A DNA stretch of 64,000 bases. It comes from Monilinia fructicola. Lineage: Eukaryota; Ascomycota; Leotiomycetes; Helotiales; Sclerotiniaceae. Numbering within the stretch: position 1 is the first letter of the stretch; every line of letters starts with the position of its first letter. The stretch lies in contig VICG01000002.1 of the NCBI GenBank assembly GCA_008692225.1, positions 3,491,501 to 3,555,500 on the forward strand, given 5' to 3'. The position numbers were made by a program, and so were the translations under genes. A model generated the notes under the pieces. That model made no database searches and was not told the origin of the DNA. It saw only the letters and a program-made list of their open reading frames with translations. Shown in pieces: positions 12,985 through 24,555 of this stretch.

Positions 12985-14346
12985 ATGAAGTTCGCAATCT
13001 CGATCAGCCTCGCAGTCTTTGCGTTGCTTTCGAAAACAACAACAGCTCACACTTGGGCAGATGAACTCAGGGTCATCGCACGAAATGGATCTTTCACTTC
13101 AACTGGCTACCCGCGTGGTTTCGTTCCCAGAGTGAACAAACCACCCACCACACCGATCGTTGGCGTACTTGACGATAACGTCTGGGAGCTTCAGAGTATC
13201 ATACCCGATGATGCGCCAATCTGTAGCCCAAAACAAACCCCTGGAGCAATTCCAAACCCTGCATTTCAAGCTTTGAGTGCTGCTCCGGGAGATTTCGTTG
13301 CCATCCGATATATGGAAAATGGCCATGTTACTGAACCCACTCAAGCTGACAAAGGTAACAATGTCAAGGGACTTGGTAGCGGCCTCGTGTACGTGTACGG
13401 AACAGCAGACAGTAAAGCATCCGACAAGTACAACTCCATCCATAAAGTATGGAACAAAGATGGAACTGGTGGAGACAAACGAGGAAAACTCCTTTCGGTT
13501 CAGTACTTTGATGATATGGCATGCTATCTCGCTGGTAACACCAATGGTGATCTCTTCGTGGACCCCCCCAAAAACCAGATGACCCTTGCTATGGCAAGAG
13601 CGGCGGCGTATCAACATGATGTAAATGACCCACTCCAGGGCGCAAATATATGGTGTCAGACAGACTTCCAAATCCCAGCAGAAGCGCAAACGAACAAAGA
13701 CTACAGTATATACTGGGTCTGGGATTGGCCCACCATGGATAAAACCACCGGCGAACAAAACCTCAACCAAAGTTATACCATCTGCGCTGACATCGCCGTT
13801 ACCGGCCCTGTCAATGACCAGCCAATTGCGTATGTTGCACCTCAGGATCTTAACAGAGCTGCACAATGGAGCCAGATACTTAATCCTTTTGTTGTCGATC
13901 CCACCGCCACTCAACAGCCATTCTCTCTTCGAGTGACCACCGATCTCTTTGCTAGCCCAACCAAGAATGATTTTGCTGGTTCGTCAACAGCGCATGTGCA
14001 ACCAACTACAGCATCCTCTATCACCCAGCAAAAATCGACCACCATCCAGAATGCATCAACTACGCAGCAAGCATCAACCACACAGCAAGCACCAACTTCT
14101 ACATCCTCTACCGCTCAACAAGGCTTCAGCTTCGTCACGGTCACTGTCTATGTGACCCAAAGCTCAGGTGTAATGGAACCAACTGGTTACTCACAGAGTA
14201 CAGTAGCTAGTGTTGGAGCTCCTTCGAGTGCGGCATCGTTGAGTGGTTCGCTACCTTCTGGTGTTGCATCAACAGGTGGATTTCCCCTATCTATTGCGCC
14301 ATTCATGAAGCGCTCGATTCGAATTCGAGGACGCAATGTGAATTGA
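12985..14346 (+). CDS. Secreted His-1 protein, DUF7492-like, with Ser/Thr-rich tail
   Basis: A single uninterrupted exon of 453 residues. Residues 1-21 form a clear signal peptide, and cleavage after TTTA would leave HTWADELRVI, exposing an N-terminal histidine. The core, about residues 22-310, resembles a widespread ascomycete secreted family that I recall as DUF7492. It contains GNVKGLGSG-like and VYVYGT segments, IHKVWNKDGTGGDKRG, several cysteines and IYWVWDWPT. Residues about 320-430 are Ser/Thr/Gln-rich with QQASTTQQ-type repeats, a typical O-glycosylated linker or wall-anchoring tail. There is no convincing GPI signal. The exposed histidine, with further His and Tyr residues, recalls copper lytic polysaccharide monooxygenases, but that role is inference. 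It stands alone, flanked by low-complexity DNA. Confidence 0.8.
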   Translation: MKFAISISLAVFALLSKTTTAHTWADELRVIARNGSFTSTGYPRGFVPRVNKPPTTPIVGVLDDNVWELQSIIPDDAPICSPKQTPGAIPNPAFQALSAAPGDFVAIRYMENGHVTEPTQADKGNNVKGLGSGLVYVYGTADSKASDKYNSIHKVWNKDGTGGDKRGKLLSVQYFDDMACYLAGNTNGDLFVDPPKNQMTLAMARAAAYQHDVNDPLQGANIWCQTDFQIPAEAQTNKDYSIYWVWDWPTMDKTTGEQNLNQSYTICADIAVTGPVNDQPIAYVAPQDLNRAAQWSQILNPFVVDPTATQQPFSLRVTTDLFASPTKNDFAGSSTAHVQPTTASSITQQKSTTIQNASTTQQASTTQQAPTSTSSTAQQGFSFVTVTVYVTQSSGVMEPTGYSQSTVASVGAPSSAASLSGSLPSGVASTGGFPLSIAPFMKRSIRIRGRNVN

Positions 14347-15584
14347 CTTCAACCGACCCAGGAAGAAGCAAAGTGGAGGAATTCAGGTAGATAGATTGTA
14401 TAGATAGATACACGCATTTTGAGGCAACTCAACGACAGAACACAGCAAGATTGATAGATAGATAGATACCCTCGGAGTTCGATTTTAAATTACGACGGAG
14501 CTGGCAGGTGTTTTCTCTTTTCACATTCTTTCTGTTACGGTCACGACTTTACAATACATACGACTTTTTTACAACCTTTTCTTTTGTTAAACTTTTTACG
14601 AATTTCCACGACTTTTCACGACCTTTTGATGATAACGATGACGGATATGGATTTTGCATGTACATATGGATGAAGCATTTGGTGCATCTGGTGCAATGGT
14701 TATGGATTGATGTGAATATGGGAGATTGACGATATACCCTCTGGGTCTTGCATGACATTTGTTTCTTTTCTTTTTCTTATAGAGAGAAGATGGTGTTGAG
14801 GTGTCTAAAAATCGGACTTCTTTAGGGAGGAAATCAGAGGAAATGGATGGATGGATGGATGGATGGATTCAAATACAATTATACGTTAACACTACACCCT
14901 ACAACCTTTACAAATATGATGATTCAATATACCATGTGATATGCGATGGATGCAAAAGTGATTGATTGATGGACAACGCGGAAAGTCACGATTGAATATA
15001 ATCAAGACCAAGTGCGTATGTATATACAACAAGAAATAAAACGGAGAACCCAAAGCACCAAGTTCAACATCTTCCTTGGAAATCATCTCATTCTCATTAA
15101 CCTTACCTACCTAGTACCTACCTACCTGATATCGTTTGGAAGCGTGAGTGCAAGAAAGAGCAAGAGTCTGATCTTGTATATGATATGGCTAATCAATTAA
15201 TTAATATCATAATTATGCATGTTCTGCATGTTCTGCATATCATATATGTTATGTATGTATGTATATCACATACAAATAGACAGGTTCGTTATAAATATGC
15301 CATCATGTACTCCGTCCGTACCTAGGTATGTATATACGTATCCATGGATGTATATACAGAGTACTCGAGTATGTACATACATATATCTATCCGAGCCATG
15401 GAGTATTTCATCTTACCTGATACAATACTGTACAGTACAGAGTCCTCGAGTCTCATTTATGATTTATAATTAACCGCGTAATTTAATAGATACGGTACGG
15501 CACGGTACGATACGATACGATACGATACGGCATGATACGATACCGAAGTCCAAAAATAAAAGAATCAATCCCTTACTACTCTAG
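14347..15584. other. Intergenic, low complexity
   Basis: Contains short tandem repeats, including GATA near 14390-14470, GGAT near 14842-14870 and TACGA near 15500-15540, plus words such as ACTCCGTCCGTACC. No gene is supported. Confidence 0.5.
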
Positions 15585-16044
15585 TATACGGAGGTTGTTA
15601 GGGTAAGCAATGTAAAATATTTTTTTTAATCCATATCGCTGTTTTTAACGAATTTTACTACTGCCTCAAGGGATTTTGAATATGTATTTAATTAGCTTCC
15701 CCTTTTTTAATTTTAGGATTTTAATTATCTCCAACTAATTTTCGATATCTTCGAAATTCTATAGATTTCAATATGATTTGAATATATATAAAAGCTCGAA
15801 CCGGCTTACGTTTATTATATATAGAATTTCTAATAAGAAAAATAATAATTCGAATAGGATTTTGATTAAATTTTAAATAAATCTTAAATAAAATAAAAGT
15901 TTATAATACTTTTACCATTTTTGTTTTCCTATACAAGTTTTTAACTAGTGTAATGTTGTGATTGGCTAATATCTTTGTATATAAAAAAAGACGTGTTTAT
16001 TTTTTGGCGTATTTTACAATACTTACCCCAACAACCTTCGTATA
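15585..16044. mobile_element. MITE with TATACG-GGTTGTT terminal inverted repeats
   Basis: The left end TATACGGAGGTTGTTAGGGT and the complement of the right end TATACGAAGGTTGTTGGGGT match for at least 30 bases (continuing through AAG, then TGTAAAATA). The element is about 460 bp with an AT-rich, non-coding interior. TA at each edge fits a TA target site as used by Tc1/mariner-type elements, although the TATA ends leave the exact border ambiguous. No related transposase gene is in the window. Confidence 0.8.
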
Positions 16045-17165
16045 GTATAGTAATCTCTAGGGCTAACTAAGCTAAGCTAAGCCAAGCTAAGAAGCTAAGC
16101 TAAACCCCTCCCCGCTTCCCCTTCCCCTTCCAAGAATCCCACTCACGCACCCAGTCAGTCAGTCAATCAGTCAGTCAATTCCATACTGTAGTACTCCGTA
16201 CCCCGTCTAACCAAAGACGCTTCGGCGTCTCGCGTCATGCGTTCCCCGAAAGGCAAAATGCAGAATACACATTCAATCCCATCGCATCCCATCGCATCGC
16301 ATCGCATCCACGCGCCAACAAGCTCCCCATCGCGACATTTATAGATCTCTGCTAGGATAAACCGAACTAAAGCAAAGCATAGCAAAGCAAAGCAAAGCAA
16401 AGCAAATAAAACCCATCCATATGCATGTCACGGGGAAGAATTTAGGGAATCCATCCCGTGGGTTCCTGTTGCGTGCGTGTACGGTAGGAGGCTGATGCTG
16501 CTGCTGCTGCTGATGCTGATGCTGATGCTGATGCTGATGCTGATGCTGATGCTGATGAAAATAGAAAATGGAAAAAACGTAAATACATGTCACAGATTGC
16601 GTTTCATGTTTTCGCTGACAAGGGGGGTGACCGAATGGGAGACCTGGGAACCGTGAAGGGAGGGTAGGGTAGGGTTTGATGGATGGATGGATGGATGGGT
16701 TGATGTATTGTGTTGTATTGTATTGTGATGTGTTGTGTTGGGTGAGGATTGTGTGTTTGGTTTTTGGGTTTGTAGGAATGGTTTTTAAGGGGGTTCGGTT
16801 GTGATGTGCTGCTGGTTTGGGGACAATTTCGTATGTACTTAGTATATCCATGTGCGCGGGAGTTTTGGGAGGCTGGATATGAGAGTACTGTCTGTAGCTT
16901 GATTCTACGCAAGAGATACAAAGATGCGGATGGATAAGATAAGACAATATGTAAATTAGCCCGTTGATCTCATCCTTCAGCATCTCCTTCACATCTTTAG
17001 ATCCACGACATGCACCGCACCTTGCCTTGGCGGGAGTCAAACATCTCGGCTCGCCTTCAGGTCATATTCATGCAGAAGTAGCCCCACCGTCTTAATCATG
17101 AATTCTTATTTTCACGTGTCAACTCCAGTATCAATCTTGAAACCAATGTATGCTCAGCTCCAAAT
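16045..17165. other. Intergenic, simple repeats
   Basis: Holds GCTAA words near 16060-16100, ATCGC near 16285-16310, AGCAA near 16370-16405, a TGATGC hexamer array at about 16494-16556, and GGAT near 16680-16700. Open frames here only reflect these repeats. Confidence 0.6.
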
Positions 17166-18300
17166 TTACATTTCCCCGCATAGGGAAATGACCACGGGTA
17201 GTTGAGGTGCATCTTTAGGATTCGTGCGCGTGTTTTCCATTTTGCGGACAACATCCATTCCATCGACGACTTTACCGAAAACGACGTGTTTGTTGTCGAG
17301 GAAAGGAGTTGGGACCGTGGTGATGAAGACTAAAGGGACATTAGAGATTTTGGTTTGGGGGGCTGGGGGAACAGAGCCAAGGGGGTTTCTCCCGGCGGCA
17401 AAAAGCCGAATCATGTAAAAGGGTGCTTACATTGGGAGCCATTGGTATTGGGGCCAGCATTCTATGGAAGATCAATATCACACTCAAGGAAAGGTTTGCT
17501 ACGAAAGCCAAGGGGAACATACTGCCATCGAAAGAAGTCCAGGTTCCGTATGCTTGTAGGTGAAATTCTCATCATCAAATTTACTCAACCCATAAATACA
17601 GGTTGAACCAGTGCCATCTCCATTTTGGAAATCTCCACCCTGGCACATGAAATCTTTTGATCTACGCACCGTGTTAGAGCTAGATTGGCAAAAGGAGGAA
17701 GGAATGAGAACCATACAATTCGATGAAACTTGCTGCCTTTGTATCCTTGAGGCCTACCGAGATGATTCTTGGTTTCTCCCGTACAAAACTGACGGAAGTT
17801 TTCAGCCGTCTTAGGAACCACATCGGCGAAAAGTTCAAACTGGATACGGCCAAGTGGTTCGCCTGGATGATGTTAGAGATTGGTTCATCTTTGACCAATG
17901 CCTTGGAATCTTCAGAGATGGTTAAAAATAAACAACATGCGGACGTTCTTGTTCTGCTAACGAATATATTTCTTTCTCGATCCAAATCCAAATCACAAGC
18001 TCGAGTACAGTAATTGGAATGTCCACTGGAATAGCCATAGGGGGGATCACGTGTGCCCAACAACAATGCGATCACACGATTTGTTGTGGAGTGTCCCGAA
18101 ACTTCGGAATGCCAATACGAGCACTCGCCGTTTTCCGTGCGCAAACCTTAAAAGGGCGAAATAGTAAAGAAGAAAAAAACCATAGATGGGTGATGCCGCA
18201 TGACAAATACTGACCTCCAATTGTAATGTCAAAGAAGACTCTAGAGTTTACATTCTTTGTTAGTCGACGGTTGACCTTCCTCGAATGATGGAGTTTGCAT
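17166..18300 (-). CDS. Cyclophilin H-type peptidyl-prolyl isomerase (frame breaks)
   Basis: Five exons fit: about 18300-18215, 17862-17717, 17661-17523, 17461-17431 and 17329-17166, with GT/AG borders (GTCAGT, GTATGG, GTATGT, GTAAGC donors). The product is about 187 residues: [97 protein letters not shown] and the ending VVISLCGEM. The FFITT and VVIS-CGEM features point to the PPIH/Cyp3 group, prolyl isomerases associated in other species with the U4/U6.U5 tri-snRNP. Two breaks are visible: an extra A in AAAA at 17655-17658 (exon 3), and one base too many in the first exon near 18250-18260, where the N-terminus is therefore tentative. Exons 2, 4 and 5 are clean. Confidence 0.85.
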
Positions 18301-21300
18301 TGACTAGACTAACAAAGGATTCCCTGAGGCGGGCAGCTGAGTTGGTGGCATGTTTCTCGGTGGTGTGTGTGTCGAAAGGCGGGGTGTTTGGGTGTTGAGA
18401 TATTGCTCAAAAGGAAATCTTTCTCTCAAATCCTCCTGCAAGTTCGTAAGTGTTTCTGTTCCCGGATCGTGCCAAACTGGGTTGAATATGGGGAATCGTC
18501 GTGAATATTGACAAGGTTTATGACCGACAGATCTGAAGGCTGGCAATGATGATTGTACGGAGGTACTGTAGCAATATCCGTGTGATCAATGGGGAGATAA
18601 GAATGTGTTTGACGAATCAAGAATGGAGAGGGTAATTGATGATGATGATGATGATGTAAAGGTCAATTAGATCATTAGGTCTCGTCTCCGTTGTCGGATG
18701 TCACTCTCGCTCTTCAGTGTTGGTATGTACTATGTACTGGATGGCATTGGTATGGATGGTATGTTCGTGGGCAAGGCGGGCAGTTTGACAAAAGCTTAAA
18801 AGTGTGATTGATTAATCTATCGTGATGGTCCAAAGGTTTCTTCTTCTCGTCTCGGCAGACAAGATTGATCGTCGCCACGTAACATTTAGCGTCATTTACC
18901 TGCAGAATTCATACCAGGGTTTTGCGAGGGGGAAAACGATCTCAAGGCTCAAAAAGCTTGATTTGTTCATTTTGAGAGGAGATGTTGTTGTTATTGTTGT
19001 GATTGATGTGATTGATGTGATTGATGGGATTGTTGTGATTGATGTGATTGATGTGATTGTTATCATTGTTATGATTGTTATTATCATCATCATTATTTTC
19101 ATTATTATTTACACTCGTATAACATGAGAATCTGGAAATCCTTACACCCACAGTACTGCATATGTATTATATTCCTTTTTGGTTACGCTGACGAAGATCT
19201 CACAACTCCAGTATTTGTCAAAAGTTTACTTTATCCTTCCTAACATTTACGTGATATTATTTGGGATCCCGATTCTCAATGTGATGATTAAATTTCACGC
19301 TTTGCCGCCCACTTCCGTGAACAATAGGTAGTGTGGTAAGTGGGCGGGGAGGGCTGGTAGGATTTCTGACATTATCCCACCACCAACCAACCATATTCGA
19401 TCGATTGTTGGTTGCTGGTACGAGAATAGGCCGACAGTGGATGAAGGCGAGAACCATGCCCACTCCCTTCATTTGCACATCCCTTCGAAAGGGGGAGGGA
19501 GGAGCATGTGCGGGGATCGTGTTCACTGTTGAGGGCTTCAAATGACCAGATGCATCGATGATTTTTCATCGACCTCGCAATCAAGAGTTGGATAGCACTT
19601 GGAAGGGAGGAGTTTGTCGAGCAGAGAATCATTACGCATGCTTTCAACATATGATCGATCCATTCTGTTCCGTGATGCTATGTCACCTCACCTTGGAGAG
19701 ATGTTCAAGGATTCAATATGTATTCCTGCATGATGAGGAAGGACACATATGAATCAAGGAGGGGTTGCAGGCTTGCCGCATCAGAACAACGTGCTTTGAA
19801 GCCCTGGTCGATATACTCCAATGATATTGAGCGCTCCCTTGAGCAGTCGTGTGCTTCCCACCTTGGACCACCGACAGTGAAGAATGTGCGGAGTACAGAG
19901 TAGAAAAGAGGTCGCAGTGGATTGGACGTTTTCGAAAGGCTCCAGGTATTGATGAGAAATGAAAACAGATAGGTACAGACTCCAGAGTACATGATAGAGG
20001 TTCGAGGTCAGAACCATGCATGGATGGATGCATCTAGAGTAAGCTGGGAACCTTGGAAGTACTAAGTAGGAGAAATCCGTTTGCGGGTTGTGTCTTAGGT
20101 TGTGTCTCGATATCGATATCGATATCGATATAATTACCTAGTTCTAGTATCTATCTAGATTTCATGTGGCTTACCATTCGGGACTTCCCTCCCCATGGCA
20201 ACATGCTTGACTTGAGTCAATAATAACATCCTCCATTCCCCAATCATTTCTATTGCGGAGACCCTGTTTACCGTAAACGCAACCGTTACCATTTCATAGG
20301 ATGGATGATAGGACCCGACTCTTCCATCAGTTGTAATTTGTAACCGTGATCTTGTACTTCAGAGGACATGAATCGTATTCCAGATAATAGTCGATGGATG
20401 ATAAGGTTAGATAGGGGTGGTAAGTAGATGGAGAGGTAGGTAAGTGAGTAAGTAGGTAAGTAGGTAAGTAGGTAAGTAGGTAAGTAGGTAAGTAGGTAAG
20501 TAGATACTAGGTAAGGAGGTACTGGCTAAGTATATAGGTCGATAGATAGTACTTGGTAGTATTGATTAATATCTGCACGGGCAAAAGAGGTATTGAAGTA
20601 TATTCTGTACTTTGCTTAACTTGACTTACTTGACTTGACCTACTTGACCTACTTGACCTACTTGACCACCATCGTCGGGATATCCCATTTTTAGATAGCT
20701 GGAGCTCAGTACAGTCGGACGGGTCACGGTAGGAGGCTTGAAGGAAGGAGTGGTTGTGGATGGCCTCAGGATGGATCATGGATGGTTTTACCGTTACCGG
20801 TACCGCATTGATGTTGCTAATGGTGTACTAAACCACCAAGTTGAAACCTCTACGTCAAAAAGTCTCTATCGCCATACTATATCAAAACATATCAAAACAT
20901 ATCATGTTACTTATTATTATTATATTATTAGAATCATAACAAACAGTACAGTATTTATTTATTTACTTTTATGAAATCATTTTCTCCTTCTCTCTCTCCT
21001 TCTCCTCCTCCTTCTCTTTTCTTGTTTTGGTCTTTCCCTTTCCCTTTCCCTTTCCCTTTCCCTTTCCCTTTCCCTTTCCCTTTCTCTCTCTGTCTTTTGT
21101 CTTCATCTCCATCTTTGTCTTTATGGTTGAGCTATTATTATCTTCAGGCAGATCTTGCTCTGATTACCCTTTAACCGCTTTTTACATAACACACGCTTCC
21201 ACGTCCCAGGGCTCTTCATTAATTGCCATTACGACGACCTCGGGAATCTTCTTTGTCCTCTGTACAGTATTGTCTGTCCTGGATGCTCAAAGAACCTGGA

Positions 21301-23078
21301 AGACTAACTTTTGTCAATTTCCCCAATCTCTCTCACTCTCCTCTCAACCAATAATACCTACTGCCTACCTAGGTATCTAGGTAGTATATATGATCCTTTT
21401 TTTGGCGCCCACTACTCTGGTACTCCGCCAAAAGTAATCAAGAAAGAAAGAAAGAAGGAAGGAAGAAAACAAACAAAGAAAGAACGAACCAAGGAAAGAA
21501 GCTTGCTTACCTCAGCCTGCATATTATCAAGTACGATCCCTTCTACACCTAGGCAATAGGTATTTCTGTGTTGTGCTCTATCCAGATTATACCAAAGATC
21601 ATCACCATCATCACCACCATCACCATTATCACCATTATCATCATCGTCATCATCATCATCCAAAGATCAAAAGATCAAGAGATCATTCATCAAATCACCA
21701 AATCATCATCCGTTTATTATCCATTTCCATTATTGACTATTATCGACCATTATTAATCCATCTTTAATTAATCTATCTTTAATCCATCTATCCATCCATT
21801 ATCCGTTATTCATTATTCATCATTCATCCATCATTCACTTGCTACCACTCATTGATCCATCCGTCCATCCGTCCATCCATCCATCTATTCATCCACTCAA
21901 AAGATCTCTTCCTCTCAAACTTGGAAATACAAAGCAATGCCTAATAGGGCAACTCCTACTTGTACTGTCCACGAGTATCCATATCCATATCCATATCCAT
22001 ACATATACACATACATACACCTCCACTACAGAGTACATACAGTACAAGTACTATCCAGGTGATTATTATTTAGAATTTTCAATTTAATTATTAAATCATC
22101 CTTTTTATATTGATTTTATTTAAATTTATAAATCCTTTCTTTGACCTAACCCTTTTCTTCTCTTTTTGCCTCTGCTCTGCTCTGCTTTGCTCTTCTCTTC
22201 TCTTTTTCTTTTCCTCTTCCTCTTCCTCTTTCTCTTCCTCTTCTTTCTCTCTTAATTCTTGAAATTCCTAAAACCCTACCTAGTACCTCTTGCCTACTAC
22301 CTACCCATCTAACCTACCTGCCTCCAAGGATCCAATCCATTGGTTGTTATTCATCGGGGAACATCAAGGTACGGACTTGTTACTTTCATAAACCTCCAGC
22401 CTCCAGCCTCCAGCCTTCAGGGCTCCTTCCTTCCTTCTCCTTAGGATAATCATCGGTTCTTCCGTTTCCATTTTATCTTGCTGACCCCATCTTTCTTTCT
22501 TTCTCTCCAGCCTTCGCCTTCGCCTTCGCCTTCGCCTTAGTTCCTTCTTAGTACCATCGACTACTGTACAGTCAGTAATAAGCTTGCATTTTATTCCGCT
22601 AAAAAGTATCCTATGATTCCTATCTAAGACAGCCTCTCAAATCGATCCATCCGGTTCATCCTCCCATTAATGCGCATCGTCGCACCCGCGAATTGAGTTG
22701 AATTGAATTGGTCTGATTGCATTGGTTTCGATTGGCTTGAGTTGAGTTGAGTGGAATTGATTTGATTTGATTCGATTTGAATTGATCTGATTTAAACCAA
22801 TTCTTTTCACTTTCGCTTCAACTTTACCTGCTTTTTTTCTTCCTTCCTGGTACCTTCTTCCATGACCACTGACTGTCCTTCTTACTTTAATATCCATTGT
22901 TGGGAATCCTGTCACTTTTTGGCTTCATATCACTTGAACATGAATCATTAGTCACAAATGGTCTTTCACAAAGATTTCCCTTAATTATTCACGACAATAG
23001 TGGCGATTAATAATTTCATTCCACTTCAAGGGTTGACTTGCGCCGCATAATTACTTTCAACACACAACTCAAGCAAAG
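18301..23078. other. Long low-complexity intergenic region, no supported gene
   Basis: About 4.8 kb of ordinary to AT-rich sequence full of simple repeats: GATTGATGT near 18975-19085, GATATC near 20108-20130, GTAGGTAA near 20435-20510, TTGACCTAC near 20625-20665, CCCTTT near 21041-21083, GAAAGAAG near 21440-21485, ATC triplets near 21598-21660, CATCCGTC near 21855-21890, GCCTTC near 22508-22535, and GAATTGAATTG-type words near 22695-22790. Reading frames across it are short and shaped by the repeats. The last few hundred bases should carry the promoter of the RING gene. Confidence 0.5.
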
Positions 23079-23180
23079 ATGACACTGGCAAATGAGGTGT
23101 TCGAGGTCTTGAAGATCGTGGGGAGGCAAAGTTCGGTCGATTCTTTATCACCAGCAATATCGTCCTTGACGCCATCCAAC

Positions 23181-23211
<31 letters not shown>

Positions 23212-24555
23212 TATCAACTTCAACTCCGGCCCCAACGCCAGCCTCAACATCCAACAGTAGCCCAACTAGTTCGCCACTCTTATTCTTTGTTGCGCTAGGA
23301 TTTGGCGTGGTATTTACGAATTTGTGGTAAGTATCGTGAGGGTTCGGGCTGACCTGTCTATCACTAACCTCGACAAAGGATTATCGTTGGTGTCAAGTAC
23401 TGCTTCCGATACAATGCTCGGAATCGCGCTATGCGAGCTGGCGAGGTTGACCCAATCAATCTCGACAATATGCAGACCCGACCTCACCGGAGACGACGGG
23501 AAAAGAAACTCATGACCATGGACGAAGTCAACGAGCGATTTCCTTTGACAAAGTACAAGAACTGGGTCGCAAATCGAGCCAGCGAAGGACTACCAACTAG
23601 TGGAGGGGTCACGGCACCGCCAAGTCGAGCCGCAAGCGTGGTAGAGGTAGCGGGGGTTGCGGGCGTGGAGCCGTCCTCGCCCGTAGGAACAAAACATTCC
23701 AGACCTGGCACACCTAGCTCGAACAAAGATGAAGTTCCGGCCTCATCGCCAACGCAGGCCTCTAGAGGTATCTTTGGTGACCGCAAGAGTATAGATGCAA
23801 CCATTGAGGAAAAGACGCCGGTGACGACTGAGGAATCGAAGGAAGAACTTCATCACCTGGAGGAAGTCCACACGAGAGCCAGCACGGTGGATAACAAGAA
23901 TCCTGTACCGGTCGAGGATGCCGAAGACGATGACGACGATGATCACATCCATACCGCTGTACCACCAGAGCTCCTCAACAATCCTGGAGATGCATGTGCA
24001 ATTTGCATTGATACCCTAGAAGAGGACGACGAGGTTCGTGGCTTGACTTGTGGACATGCTTTCCATGCCGGATGCTTGGATCCATGGCTGACCAGTCGCC
24101 GTGCTTGCTGTCCACTTTGCAAGGCCGACTATTTTACACCCAAGCCCCGGCCTGAAGGCGAACCGGAGCCCGAGCGACACTCACGCAGGGCGCATGCTTC
24201 GAGAGCGAATATGCCCCAACAGCCGCAATCAGCTTGGACTGGTATTCGAGGTATGCAAGAAAGATTTGGGGCTTCGGCTAGATCTCATGCGGATGCCCAA
24301 GATCGCGACGCAACGCGTGCTAGACAGGCACGCCAAGCACAAGATAGACCAACTGCAACAGCAGCTGATTCAGGTGCGCAAGAAGGCAACGCTGCTTCCA
24401 CAGCAAGCAGATGGAGGCCAAGAATGCCGTCGGTTTTCCGCGGAATCCGCATGCCAGGCAGCAATAGACCTGCAGGGAATGCTTCCAGTCAGCCAACTAA
24501 TGCCGAACCAACCCCTTCTCAACTTGAGGCAGGCCATCGTTTTGCCCAGGGATAA
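23079..24555 (+). CDS. Membrane-anchored RING-H2 finger protein (probable E3 ligase)
   Basis: Two exons, 23079-23326 and 23379-24555, encode about 474 residues. The 52 nt intron has a GTAAGT donor, a CTAAC branch site and an AAAG acceptor, and it splits a Trp codon inside the membrane segment. A Ser/Thr/Ala-rich N-terminus of about 65 residues is followed by one transmembrane helix (about 67-95), then a long charged region with an acidic run (DDDDDD). A RING-H2 finger at about 289-330 shows C289, C292, C307, H309, H312, C315, C327 and C330 (CAICIDTLEE, LTCGHAFHAGC, CCPLC). The tail is Arg/Ala/Gln-rich. RING-H2 proteins recruit ubiquitin-conjugating enzymes; a single helix suggests turnover of membrane or secretory proteins. 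Substrates are unknown. The gene is intact, unlike several others here. Confidence 0.88.

Noticed and set aside
16339..17040. A 233-codon minus-strand frame with a His/Gln run
   Set aside because: The run is the TGATGC array and the rest is low-complexity DNA; no family character, and codon use is unlike the real genes.
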